Below, in pieces: positions 9,725-17,630 of a stretch of 64,000 bases of DNA. Below the pieces are notes generated by a model. That model saw nothing but the letters and a program-made list of their open reading frames with translations. It did not search any database and was not told the DNA's origin. The position numbers and the translations under genes were made by a program. Source of the DNA: Enterococcus sp. 9E7_DIV0242. Its GTDB lineage: Bacteria; Bacillota; Bacilli; Lactobacillales; Enterococcaceae. Numbering within the stretch: position 1 is the stretch's first letter; each line of letters begins with the position of its first letter. Where the stretch lies: the NCBI RefSeq assembly GCF_002140975.2, contig NZ_CP147247.1, forward strand, positions 2,454,501 to 2,518,500, in the 5' to 3' direction.

Positions 9725-11273
9725 GGTTTTTATCGTGGAAGATGAGCACCTGATTCGAGATAGCTTGCGCAAGCAAATCCTACAGCTTAGCGAAAAATAC
9801 CCAATCGCTTTCAGCGGAGAAGCCGGCGATGGTGAAATGGCTCTGGCTTCGATCTTGGATTTACAGCCGGATATTATTTTGACTGATATAAAAATGCCAT
9901 TCATGGACGGGCTGACCTTCGCCAAGGAAGCCCGAAAGTTGCTGCCATGGACACGCATCATTTTTATAAGCGGCTTCGATGACTTCGAATATACCAAGGG
10001 AGCCATCCAAGTACAGGCGGATGAATATTTACTGAAGCCATTCAAAAACATTGAATTGGCGCACACGATCGCAAAAGTAGTAAAGCTGCTCGATCAACAG
10101 AAACAGACGGTTGAGCCTAAAGCAAACTCTGATTTCTTGTTTTCAGAGATGAAGAAAAATCACTTTCTAAATGGGCTATTTAAAGGCGAATTACCGATTG
10201 CTTCGGCTATCAAAGAAGCCGACAGTTTTCAACGGTCGATCATCGGCAAAAAATTTACGGTTCTTTTAGCAACCAATCAGTTCAACAGTGATTTTGATGA
10301 CTATGCTCATTTCAGTGAATACTTGAATTTTCTTTTTGGCGAAGATGACACGCTTCTATTTTCCAGTGTTTCCTCTCGCTTCATCAAGTTTTTGATTTTT
10401 GATAATCGAAGAGATGCTGTATTGGAGAAAAGCTATCAAATCGCTCATGCGCTGATTCACGAATTGGAACAGGATTCTCAAGATGATCTTGCTGTAGCAA
10501 TCGGTCCTATTGTCGATCGTCTGAGTGAAATCCCGGATTCCTTCGAAAAATCCAGGGAAATGTTAGGTACTTACGGCTATTTTCGAACGGAAAAAATCAT
10601 AAGTTACGAAGACGATATGAAGGAAGGCGAATTATCTCCAACACATCCGTTCAAAATGGATCTAGCGAAAGAAATTTCTGCACTAACACAAGAGAATATC
10701 GAACCATTTATTCAAAAGCTAACACAGGAACAAGGAAACTTTGAACGTACACGTATGATCCGCTTCTTTATTTTGACCGAATTAAATGGGTTGGTGAAGA
10801 AGAAGCAACAGACTGCGGCAATTGCTTTTCCCTCACAGGATTCGTTGACAGATCTAATGGCCGTCTCCTCTGATAGCAAAAAATATGAGTCTCTGCTACA
10901 GCAGATGATCCAATACCTGATTGAAGTGAATATCCACCCGTCCATGTCAAAATATCAAAGTGTGATCCATCATGCCATTGCTTTTATTACTAACAATTAT
11001 ACAGATCCTGATATTTCTCTAAACATGGTTGCCGATGAACTTTCCTTGAGTCCTGCCCACTTCAGCACTATTTTTTCGCAATCTATGGGCAAAACCTTTA
11101 TTGAATATCTGACGGATCAGCGAGTAAACTTGGCTAAAAACTTATTGAAGGAAACCAATCAAAAGTTGGCAGAGATTGCTTTTGAGATTGGGTACAATGA
11201 CCCCAATTATTTCAGTTTCCTTTTTAAAAAGAAGCAAGGAATCTCTCCGAAAGAATACCGGCAGACCCATTGA
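9717..11273 (+). CDS. Response regulator with AraC output domain (YesN family)
   Basis: 518 residues. A receiver domain (1-120) has the acidic pair VEDE, the phospho-acceptor DIILTDIKM (Asp57) and Lys in LKPF. A central segment of about 270 residues is typical for YesN. The C-terminal AraC double helix-turn-helix (about 415-515) ends in IGYNDPNYFSFLFKKKQG. The ATG overlaps the kinase stop by eight bases and follows AGGAGGGG, so translation is coupled. It probably activates the sugar ABC operon. A longer upstream frame is not used, since the receiver must begin at MYKVFIVEDE. Confidence 0.9.
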   Translation: MYKVFIVEDEHLIRDSLRKQILQLSEKYPIAFSGEAGDGEMALASILDLQPDIILTDIKMPFMDGLTFAKEARKLLPWTRIIFISGFDDFEYTKGAIQVQADEYLLKPFKNIELAHTIAKVVKLLDQQKQTVEPKANSDFLFSEMKKNHFLNGLFKGELPIASAIKEADSFQRSIIGKKFTVLLATNQFNSDFDDYAHFSEYLNFLFGEDDTLLFSSVSSRFIKFLIFDNRRDAVLEKSYQIAHALIHELEQDSQDDLAVAIGPIVDRLSEIPDSFEKSREMLGTYGYFRTEKIISYEDDMKEGELSPTHPFKMDLAKEISALTQENIEPFIQKLTQEQGNFERTRMIRFFILTELNGLVKKKQQTAAIAFPSQDSLTDLMAVSSDSKKYESLLQQMIQYLIEVNIHPSMSKYQSVIHHAIAFITNNYTDPDISLNMVADELSLSPAHFSTIFSQSMGKTFIEYLTDQRVNLAKNLLKETNQKLAEIAFEIGYNDPNYFSFLFKKKQGISPKEYRQTH

Positions 11274-11292
11274 TCCTGCTTGCTTTGACTAC

Positions 11293-11339
11293 AAAAAGAA
11301 TCTGAGGCACCAGCATAGACTGTGCCTCAGATTCTTTTT
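11293..11339 (+). terminator. Terminator between sensor operon and carboxylesterase
   Basis: Perfect stem AAGAATCTGAGGCAC/GTGCCTCAGATTCTT with A and T runs outside; it can serve both converging units. Confidence 0.9.
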
Positions 11340-11370
11340 ATGGACTAATTAATAGATTTTACTTATGGAT

Positions 11371-13107
11371 TTATTTATCAAAAGCAGATAAATTCCCGTA
11401 TTCTTTATCTAATAGATAACTGAACCAGCGCCCATTCATCACTTTAGATAGCAATGTTTTCTTTTGATCTTCGGTAATAGAATCATCCTTCTTGATTGCG
11501 TCTAGCACTTGTTCATAGTCAAAATCTTTTTTACCCATTTCAGCAGTTGCCGTCTCTTTATCAGCATCAAGGAATAAAATATTCTCATCTGCCCCTTTTT
11601 CCCACGCTGTCCATTCAGGCAAGTCTTCGCCATTTGGCTCACCATTACTGATAAAGGCATATAAATACTTCTGGAACATCGCACTAAGCTGTTTTGCTCC
11701 TTTAGATGTATAAGAATCAGTGACTAACCCTGCGTAATTTTGGCTATCTGTATCAAGTAACGGGACAAACACACCATGGAACGAACCCAGCTTGGCCATT
11801 TCTTCACTGACTGCATCCGCATTTTCTCCAAACAGAATCTCCATACCGTAAATAGGTGCTGAATAATTCGCACTCATTTTTTGTGCAGAATCCTCCAGAT
11901 TAAACAGGCTATACAATTGTCCGCCGTATTTATTCACAAAGTCATATTGGCTGGAAATATCCTTGTTTGTATCGATCGAACCATCCCCAACATACTCGCC
12001 AAAGTACGGATCAAATCGACCAAACAAGGAGAATTCCTGTTCACCTGTCAGCATCAACAAAGGGACTGAATTATAATTGATTGTATCGAAGCCTTCTTTT
12101 GGAAGTACTGTTCCGTCATTGTAAAGATGAGGAAAGACACTCATTCGAATCCCCGCATTGCCCATCAAACCTACCAAACGATCACCATCTAGCTCGTAAA
12201 GATAGTCTTTAACCTCTTCTGCCGAGGTCAACAGCCAGCTTCTTGCCTCCTCTTCATTTTTCTTCACCTTATCCTCTACTACTAACGGCGCAATCGCTTC
12301 TGCAAAAACTTCCTGGCTCTTCTCTTCGTCCGCGATCGTCATCCCACCGCTGAAAGAAACTGCTTTATCAAATTTCCCTTCAAAAATGGGAGAAATGAGC
12401 ATAGCCATCACATCTCGACCACCTGCAGAAAACCCTGCAATTGTCACATTGTCGCTATCTCCGCCAAAATTACTGATATTTTCACGTACCCAGTCCAATG
12501 ACTTCGCTAAGTCCAGCATCGTATAGTTCCCTGAATTTTCTTCATCACTTCCTGTTTTCAACGCTGGCAGTGGATTAAAGCCTAACGCACCTAAACGGTA
12601 ATTCACAGAAACCACCACCGCGTCCTGACCAGCAACAAATGATCGGCCAGAAATTTCCTGTGCATTTCCAGTTTGATTGTTCCCTCCATGCACATAAACA
12701 AGGACAGGCAATTTTTCTTTCTCGTTATTAGGACGATAAATGTCCAAATTCAGCGCATCCTCTGAGCCTGTAACACCATCAGCACCTGCCTGTAACGCTA
12801 GGCTACCAGCTTCCGATACATCCAGCTCATCTGTCCAAGGCTCCGGATCCGTTGGCGCCTTCCAACGATTTTCACCCGAGGTATCACCGCCATAGGGAAC
12901 ACCTAGCCAAACCAGTGCATTCTCTTCCTCAAGTCCCTTCACCTTCCCAAATGCGGTTTCCCGAACGACGGACACGGCCTCTTCTTTAGACGTTTCAGCT
13001 GCGGTTGTCGATGACTCACTTCCTGTTTTCCCTCGCTGACTACAGCCCCCAATAAGCACTACCGTTCCTACCAAAGCTACCCACTTCATTTGCTTTAATT
13101 TCTTCAT
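11371..13107 (-). CDS. Type-B carboxylesterase lipoprotein
   Basis: 578 residues. Signal peptide with lipobox IGGC (Cys22) and Ser/Thr-rich linker, then a carboxylesterase/PnbA alpha-beta hydrolase domain. The oxyanion segment VHGGN lies at 139-143 and the nucleophile elbow is GFSAGG with Ser227; most relatives have GESAGG, so Phe replaces Glu. A likely catalytic His is in GSFHGVF. It should hydrolyse carboxylic esters at the outer membrane face; substrate unknown. The start at 13107 follows GGAGG with good spacing, preferred to an ATG 12 bases upstream. An IS110 element lies just upstream and may have displaced its promoter. Confidence 0.85.
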   Translation of the reverse strand: MKKLKQMKWVALVGTVVLIGGCSQRGKTGSESSTTAAETSKEEAVSVVRETAFGKVKGLEEENALVWLGVPYGGDTSGENRWKAPTDPEPWTDELDVSEAGSLALQAGADGVTGSEDALNLDIYRPNNEKEKLPVLVYVHGGNNQTGNAQEISGRSFVAGQDAVVVSVNYRLGALGFNPLPALKTGSDEENSGNYTMLDLAKSLDWVRENISNFGGDSDNVTIAGFSAGGRDVMAMLISPIFEGKFDKAVSFSGGMTIADEEKSQEVFAEAIAPLVVEDKVKKNEEEARSWLLTSAEEVKDYLYELDGDRLVGLMGNAGIRMSVFPHLYNDGTVLPKEGFDTINYNSVPLLMLTGEQEFSLFGRFDPYFGEYVGDGSIDTNKDISSQYDFVNKYGGQLYSLFNLEDSAQKMSANYSAPIYGMEILFGENADAVSEEMAKLGSFHGVFVPLLDTDSQNYAGLVTDSYTSKGAKQLSAMFQKYLYAFISNGEPNGEDLPEWTAWEKGADENILFLDADKETATAEMGKKDFDYEQVLDAIKKDDSITEDQKKTLLSKVMNGRWFSYLLDKEYGNLSAFDK

Positions 13108-13122
13108 TCTAACCTCCATCTC

Positions 13123-13144
13123 GACTCGCTCCGCTCATCGAGTC
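13123..13144. repeat. Short hairpin at the left flank of the IS110 element
   Basis: GACTCG/CGAGTC arms with a ten-base loop lie in the 5' leader of the carboxylesterase. It may be native or part of the insertion target; no T run is present. Confidence 0.4.
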
Positions 13145-13190
13145 AAATAGTAATGAAAACTGATGCGGATTTCAGTTTATAATGGAACTA

Positions 13191-13372
13191 GGAGAGGCAC
13201 ACTACAAAGCACGGTGAGGTAAGTTGTAGGAAACCTCCGGTTTAAACCAGTATTCTAACCAGTGTAAGGCCAGGGCATTCAAGCACAAATGAGTGGAACG
13301 TTAGAGTCCGCACACTAATCATTGTTTTAACAACTTCTGTTAAATGCTGCCCCGGCCAGTCACTGCCTCTCC
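13191..13372 (+). ncRNA. Candidate IS110 bridge RNA (seekRNA)
   Basis: This ~182-nt region is enclosed by a perfect 9-bp stem GGAGAGGCA/TGCCTCTCC (13191-13199, 13364-13372). Inside are a 5' hairpin GAGGT/ACCTC and a long-range stem GGCCAGGGCATT/AATGCTGCCCCGGCC (13268-13279, 13343-13357) bounding a ~63-nt loop. A TATAAT lies 8 bp before it. IS110 elements make a bridge RNA of about this length from the region upstream of the transposase, whose loops pair with donor and target DNA. Fold and position are seen; function is inferred from the family. Confidence 0.62.
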
Positions 13373-13399
13373 GCTACTTATAGAAAGGGGCGAAGAATC

Positions 13400-14680
13400 A
13401 TGAAAGTCGTTTATCCCGTTTGTTGTGGTATTGATGTGCACAAAAGCTTTTTAATAGCTACCGTCATCACCACGAAAGCTGGCGAATTAACGCCGCATTA
13501 TCAGAAAAAACGATTTTCAACTTTTAACAACCAGATTCTGGCATTGAAAGACTGGCTGTTAGAATGCAAGTGCTACGATGTTTGTATGGAAAGTACCGGT
13601 AAGTACTGGGTCCCCGTTTCCAATTTGCTTGAAGACGTGATGAACGTCACGATTGCGAACCCCAAATGGGTTCGTGCAGTAAAAGGAAACAAAGATGATA
13701 AGAAGGACTCCAAATGGATTGCCGAACTATTCCGTATGGGATTGGTAAGAGGCAGTTTTATCCCTGAAAAAGATGTTCGAGTCTTGCGTGAGTTTACTCG
13801 TTATCGGACCCGATTAGTCAGTCATCGTTCTAGCGAGAAAAATCGACTTCAAAATGCCTTTACCGTTGGTAATGTTGCCATGGACTCTGTAGTTTCTGAC
13901 ATGTTTGGTGTCAGCTCTAAGAGAGTCCGAGATTATTTGATTTCAAGTAAAGCGTTTGATCCGAATCATGTGCTCGACTTGCTTCATGGAAGCATGAAGC
14001 CTAAAGGACAGGAGCTCATCCAATCAATTGAAGGTTACTCTTTTACAAATGAACAGATTATTCGAATTCAACTGATTGAAGAACACAAAACTTACCTTGA
14101 TCACTCGATTAGCTTCCTTGATTACCTATTGGACCAAATGGTTGAACCCTACGAACCAGCTATTCAACTACTAGAGACGATTCCAGGGATTCGTCGCCAA
14201 TCAGCTATCCAAATTATTTCTGAAATTGGCATTGATATGTCTCAGTTCTCACAGTCAAAAAGATTATGTTGCTGGGCAGGACTTTCTCCTAGTAGTAATG
14301 AATCTGCTGGTAAAAAGAAATCTGTCCGCATCTCTCGAGCTGGCGTTTATTTAAAACCAACACTTGTCCAGTGTGCTCACGCTGCGGTAAAAGCGAAAGA
14401 GAAGCATCCCTATTACCGTTTAAAATATGAGCGTATTTATAAACGACGAGGTAAAAAGCGCGCGATCATCGCAATCGCTCGGATGATGCTTACAGCTATT
14501 TACCATATGCTTTCGACTGGAGAAGTTTGGAATCCGACTGACTTGTATAAGATTGACATGCCAGACAATCTTATTCAAAAGCAGAAAGATAAAGCTCTTA
14601 AACAAGCAACCAAACTACTCATTTCAGAAGGTTTATTACCAGATGATTTTGTTAGAAAAGACTTAGCACCACTCATCTAA
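13400..14680 (+). CDS. IS110-family transposase
   Basis: 426 residues, the usual length. The N-terminal DEDD (RuvC-like) domain has CCGIDVHKS (Asp12), CMESTGKYW and DDKKDSKW. The C-terminal Transposase_20 domain has IPGI near 260 and the serine-containing motif CCWAGLSPSSNESAGKK followed by KSVRISRAG. These enzymes use RNA-guided strand exchange between element ends and target. AAAGGGGCG precedes the ATG. The frame is intact and probably active. Confidence 0.93.
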   Translation: MKVVYPVCCGIDVHKSFLIATVITTKAGELTPHYQKKRFSTFNNQILALKDWLLECKCYDVCMESTGKYWVPVSNLLEDVMNVTIANPKWVRAVKGNKDDKKDSKWIAELFRMGLVRGSFIPEKDVRVLREFTRYRTRLVSHRSSEKNRLQNAFTVGNVAMDSVVSDMFGVSSKRVRDYLISSKAFDPNHVLDLLHGSMKPKGQELIQSIEGYSFTNEQIIRIQLIEEHKTYLDHSISFLDYLLDQMVEPYEPAIQLLETIPGIRRQSAIQIISEIGIDMSQFSQSKRLCCWAGLSPSSNESAGKKKSVRISRAGVYLKPTLVQCAHAAVKAKEKHPYYRLKYERIYKRRGKKRAIIAIARMMLTAIYHMLSTGEVWNPTDLYKIDMPDNLIQKQKDKALKQATKLLISEGLLPDDFVRKDLAPLI

Positions 14681-14800
14681 ATAACTTTTTTATCGTCGGA
14701 CCTGTCGTTTTTGACGTTTATTTGGTGTGCGCTTTATTTATTGGACTGCTTCTTATCCTAGATGGATTAGTTTTCACACTATTCCTCCTTAAAAAATAAA

Positions 14801-14845
14801 AACCTAAACACCTCCTGAAAATAATTTTCAAGAGATCTTTAGGTT
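14801..14845. repeat. Nested inverted repeat beyond the IS110 element
   Basis: Arms AACCTAAA/TTTAGGTT enclose a second pair TGAAAAT/ATTTTCA. It may be a terminator for read-through from the element or part of its right flank. The rest of 14681-14968 is AT-rich and holds no gene. Confidence 0.4.
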
Positions 14846-14968
14846 ATGCCCAAATGGTTACATTCCATCATATTATCATTTGTTTTCCATATTATATATC
14901 AAATTGAAAACGAATTCAATTCAAATAAAATGTATTTCAAATCAAACGCAATGTGTATTACTCAAAAA

Positions 14969-15004
14969 AGTCTCTCAATCATAAAAAAATGATGATGAGA
15001 GACT
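14969..15004 (-). terminator. Terminator of the Rrf2 operon
   Basis: Stem AGTCTCTCA/TGAGAGACT with six T directly after it on the minus strand, 20 bp from the stop of the small downstream gene. Confidence 0.85.
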
Positions 15005-15023
15005 CGTTTTATTGCTCTATAGC

Positions 15024-15212
15024 TTATTTAAAACGATCCTTCAAGCCACCAGATAAATCTTTAAACTGTTTTCCGACTTCTTTCCCTTTTTCCTTGTACT
15101 CATTGCCGATATTCTTTCCTTCTTCAGCATATTTATCCCCTAAGGCTTTTCCTTTGTCCTTTGTTTGCTGAAAGGTTTCTTTTAGTTGCTCGATTTCTTC
15201 TTTAAAAGACAT
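15024..15212 (-). CDS. Small charged, CsbD-like hypothetical protein
   Basis: 62 residues beginning MSFKEEIEQLKETFQQTKDK, very rich in Lys/Glu/Gly, without membrane segment or cysteine. The repeated GxxxGxxYxEKGK spacing recalls CsbD/YjbJ or apolipoprotein-like stress proteins, but the match is compositional only. The ATG (15210-15212) follows AGGAGGAAATA and lies one base after the Rrf2 stop, so the two are translationally coupled. The upstream in-frame extension has no ribosome binding site. Probably the effector gene of the Rrf2 regulon. Confidence 0.65.
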   Translation of the reverse strand: MSFKEEIEQLKETFQQTKDKGKALGDKYAEEGKNIGNEYKEKGKEVGKQFKDLSGGLKDRFK

Positions 15213-15213
15213 A

Positions 15214-15711
15214 TTATTTCCTCCTATTGTCATCAATAACTGATTTCCAATCGATCTGTAAATACTTGCCATTGTCGTCTTTCGGCAGGATTTCTATAAG
15301 CTTATACCCTGCCAACGCATCTCTGTAGGCTTGCTCCGCAGCCAAATGAATGTGTATCACATCGATTGATTTTTCTTTTACTAACTCTTGATCGATAAAC
15401 ATCGTTTGGATTGGATCAAGGTTGATGTTATGAAGAAAGGGATTTTCTCCCTCAATAGCTTCAAAAACATCTAGAAAAGTGATTGTTTCCAATTCCTTTT
15501 TCAGCCTGTACCCACCTTGCTTCGATGCCTGTGATTCAATCAACTGCTGCTTCCTTAATTTAGTGGCGATCTTCTGTAAGTAAGAGTGTGAAACATTCAT
15601 TCGCTCACTGATTTCTACTGATTTCAACGATTCTTGTTCAGGTAATTCCGCCAACATGACCATTAACCCTATAGCTTGAACATATGCTGATGATAGCTTC
15701 AGTAATCCCAC
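15214..15711 (-). CDS. Rrf2-family transcriptional regulator
   Basis: 165 residues with an N-terminal winged helix (SVEISERMNVSHSYLQKIATKL recognition region) and the Rrf2 signature GGYRL near residue 66. No cysteine occurs anywhere, so it cannot hold an iron-sulfur cluster as IscR or NsrR do. Many Firmicute Rrf2 members are of this cluster-free kind. It probably represses its own promoter, which carries three evenly spaced palindromes. The small charged protein is cotranscribed. Inducer unknown. Confidence 0.87.
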   Translation of the reverse strand: MGLLKLSSAYVQAIGLMVMLAELPEQESLKSVEISERMNVSHSYLQKIATKLRKQQLIESQASKQGGYRLKKELETITFLDVFEAIEGENPFLHNINLDPIQTMFIDQELVKEKSIDVIHIHLAAEQAYRDALAGYKLIEILPKDDNGKYLQIDWKSVIDDNRRK

Positions 15712-15720
15712 CTCCTTGTA

Positions 15721-15764
15721 TATCTATAGATATTATACATCCGCGGATATAGTTTGTCTATAGA
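15721..15764 (-). promoter_or_regulatory. Rrf2 promoter with three evenly spaced palindromes
   Basis: On the minus strand TAGACA (15755-15760), a 17-bp spacer and TATAAT (15732-15737) form a near-consensus promoter. TCTATAGA occurs at 15757-15764 (overlapping -35) and 15723-15730 (just after -10). The 10-bp palindrome ATCCGCGGAT (15739-15748) fills the spacer. The three centres are each 17 bp apart, so the region is symmetric. This suits dimers of the adjacent Rrf2 protein. Confidence 0.7.
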
Positions 15765-15777
15765 TTGATAAAATAAT

Positions 15778-17294
15778 GGCTCTATAATAAATGGGACTGA
15801 TGAAAGTAGAAATACTTTTTTCAGTCCCATGTTTATTTTTATCTAAAAAAACATATCGTTCTCTGATAGGATTAAGTCACCACAACCAAATCTAATCGGA
15901 AGGAACGATATGCTATGACTAATACTATCAAAAAAATGCTACGAATAATAGACAAAAACCTAACTATTTCAGAAGTCTCAGAACAAAAAATCAAAGGAAC
16001 GCAGACACTTATCGTTCACGCCAAGCTTTCTCCCTGTATGGCTCATTGTCCCTACTGCTCTTCTTCAAAAGTTCCCCTCACGGGGAAACAAGCAGTGGTT
16101 AAAAATGGAACAAAAGCGACAATGATTCGTTTTGATTCCTATCAATACTTGCCCCTAGCCATGAAATTAGCGAAACAACGCTACTTTTGTCGTTCCTGTT
16201 CTCGCCACTGGACGGCTCAGTCTTATTTCGTTGCACCACATTGCTTTATTGCCAAACAGTTACAGATTAAAATTCTTGCACTACTAAAAGAGAAGATATC
16301 TCTTCGCCTGATTGCCTCTCTGTGCCATGTCTCTATTACGACAGTCATTCGTGTACTTAAGACAACAGAAGCCTATCTTCCTACACGAAAACGAACCTAT
16401 CTGCCTTCTGTTTTAATGGTTGATGAATTCCGTTCTCATACGTCTATTGAAGATAAGATGAGTTTTATTTGTGCTGATGGAGAAACAGGTGAACTGATTG
16501 ATATTCTTCCTTCTAGAAAATTGAACCATTTGGTTCATTACTTTCAAAAATGTTCAAATCCGGAGAAGGTACAATTTCTAGTCACAGATATGAATGCCGC
16601 TTATTTTCAATTGATTCCCCGTGTATTCCCTCAAGCAAAGTTGGTCGTTGACCGATTTCATGTTGTTCAACACCTTAATCGGGCCTTTAATGCCTTTCGT
16701 ATCAAAGAGGTTGCGCGATTGAGACAGGAAAATAAACATCCTTTAGCGAATAAATTAAAAAGTAATTGGCGCTTTTTATTGAAAAATCGAGCCCATGTTA
16801 ATCATTCGACCTACAAAACTTGGCGCAGCTTTAGAGCCCCTAAGTTTCCTTATCTGACAGAAGCCATGATGATTGATCGACTCCTTGAGTTTTCTCCGGC
16901 ACTGCGTTTTACGTATCAAGTATTTCATGAATTAACCGAGGCTTTCCGAAGGAAAGATCATGAACAATTCTTTGAACAACTACGGACCCTTCCAGAAGAA
17001 TTAGATGAAGTATTTCGTCAATCAATCACCAACTTATTAACCTATGAAGAAGGAATCCGAAACGCCATGATTTATCCTTATTCGAATGGAAAAATAGAAG
17101 CAATGAATACTCATATAAAAGCACTAAAGCGTGTCTCTTATGGGTTTAAATCCTTTCAAAATATGAAAACACGAATTTTTCTTATGAACGATCTGATAAA
17201 AATGACATAACAAAGAAGTTGGTTATCAAAAGATTTTCTCTTTCAATAACCAACCTCCTTATTTCTACTCATCAGTCCAATTTGACAATGAGCC
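15778..17294 (+). mobile_element. ISL3-family insertion sequence, complete, with 8-bp target duplication
   Basis: Imperfect terminal inverted repeats of about 36 bp begin GGCTC and share GGACTGATGA and GTAGAAAT at both ends. The element is 1517 bp and is flanked on both sides by AAAATAAT (15770-15777 and 17295-17302), a perfect 8-bp duplication as expected for ISL3. It landed about 17 bp upstream of the Rrf2 -35 box without harming it. Internal hairpins near each end (GGGACTGATG.../CAGTCCC; GGTTATC.../GATAACC type) may shield the transposase from outside transcription. Confidence 0.93.
15915..17210 (+). CDS. ISL3-family transposase
   Basis: 431 residues. An N-terminal zinc finger (CPYCSS...CRSCSRHW) and helix-turn-helix precede the DDE catalytic domain: VMVDEFRSHT, VTDMNAAY and VVDRFHVVQHL, and the terminal glutamate in YSNGKIEAMNTHIK. 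The length is usual and the frame intact. It cuts and pastes the surrounding element. Confidence 0.94.
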   Translation: MTNTIKKMLRIIDKNLTISEVSEQKIKGTQTLIVHAKLSPCMAHCPYCSSSKVPLTGKQAVVKNGTKATMIRFDSYQYLPLAMKLAKQRYFCRSCSRHWTAQSYFVAPHCFIAKQLQIKILALLKEKISLRLIASLCHVSITTVIRVLKTTEAYLPTRKRTYLPSVLMVDEFRSHTSIEDKMSFICADGETGELIDILPSRKLNHLVHYFQKCSNPEKVQFLVTDMNAAYFQLIPRVFPQAKLVVDRFHVVQHLNRAFNAFRIKEVARLRQENKHPLANKLKSNWRFLLKNRAHVNHSTYKTWRSFRAPKFPYLTEAMMIDRLLEFSPALRFTYQVFHELTEAFRRKDHEQFFEQLRTLPEELDEVFRQSITNLLTYEEGIRNAMIYPYSNGKIEAMNTHIKALKRVSYGFKSFQNMKTRIFLMNDLIKMT

Positions 17295-17309
17295 AAAATA
17301 ATTTGAAAA

Positions 17310-17630
17310 TACAAAAAAAGAGTGGGGACATAACTTGATCCCGCACTCCTCTATACATATAAAACTGAATAAACGGTGTTCCCAAAGCAACTACTAGCAG
17401 CGAGCTGCGTCGATGTCCGCTCAACATCAGTGGTAAACCACTGTGTTTCAAGGCTCTTCGACAATACGTCGAAAATTCACAAAAATTTGTGGAACACCAA
17501 GTAGGAATCAATCAACATCGGAATGGTACATTCCGTGTTTCTTGTCATTTTCGGAATTTCCGCCTTATTGCTTAGAATCACTGTGAGTGCTCTTTTGAGC
17601 AGAACAGATGATGAAAAGTACCTACTTGGT
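17310..17630. repeat. Interspersed foldback repeat, left part (interrupted by IS4 copy 1)
   Basis: Begins with hairpin AGTGGGGACATAACTTGATCCCGCACT, then GAATAAACGG and a long arm ending GAACACCAAGTAGG (to about 17504), then a core ending GATGATGAAAAGTACCTACTTGG. The right arm resumes after the IS at 19190 and is the inverse of the left arm, ending CGTTTATTCG near 19267. Related sequence occurs at 34151-34458 plus 36018-36060, and a short fragment at 5771. Its foldback form without ORF suggests a MITE-like or structural RNA repeat. Confidence 0.75.

Larger units (their letters stand above)
13160..14725 (+). mobile_element. IS110-family insertion sequence (ends approximate)
   Basis: The element is defined by its DEDD transposase and a structured 5' non-coding region. 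IS110 elements lack clear terminal inverted repeats and usually make no clear target duplication, so the ends cannot be read directly. A TATAAT (13178-13183) just before the structured RNA without a good -35, and a TTGACG (14711-14716) just after the transposase, would form a promoter if the ends joined in a circle. That sets rough limits near 13160 and 14725. Both limits are inferred. Confidence 0.6.
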
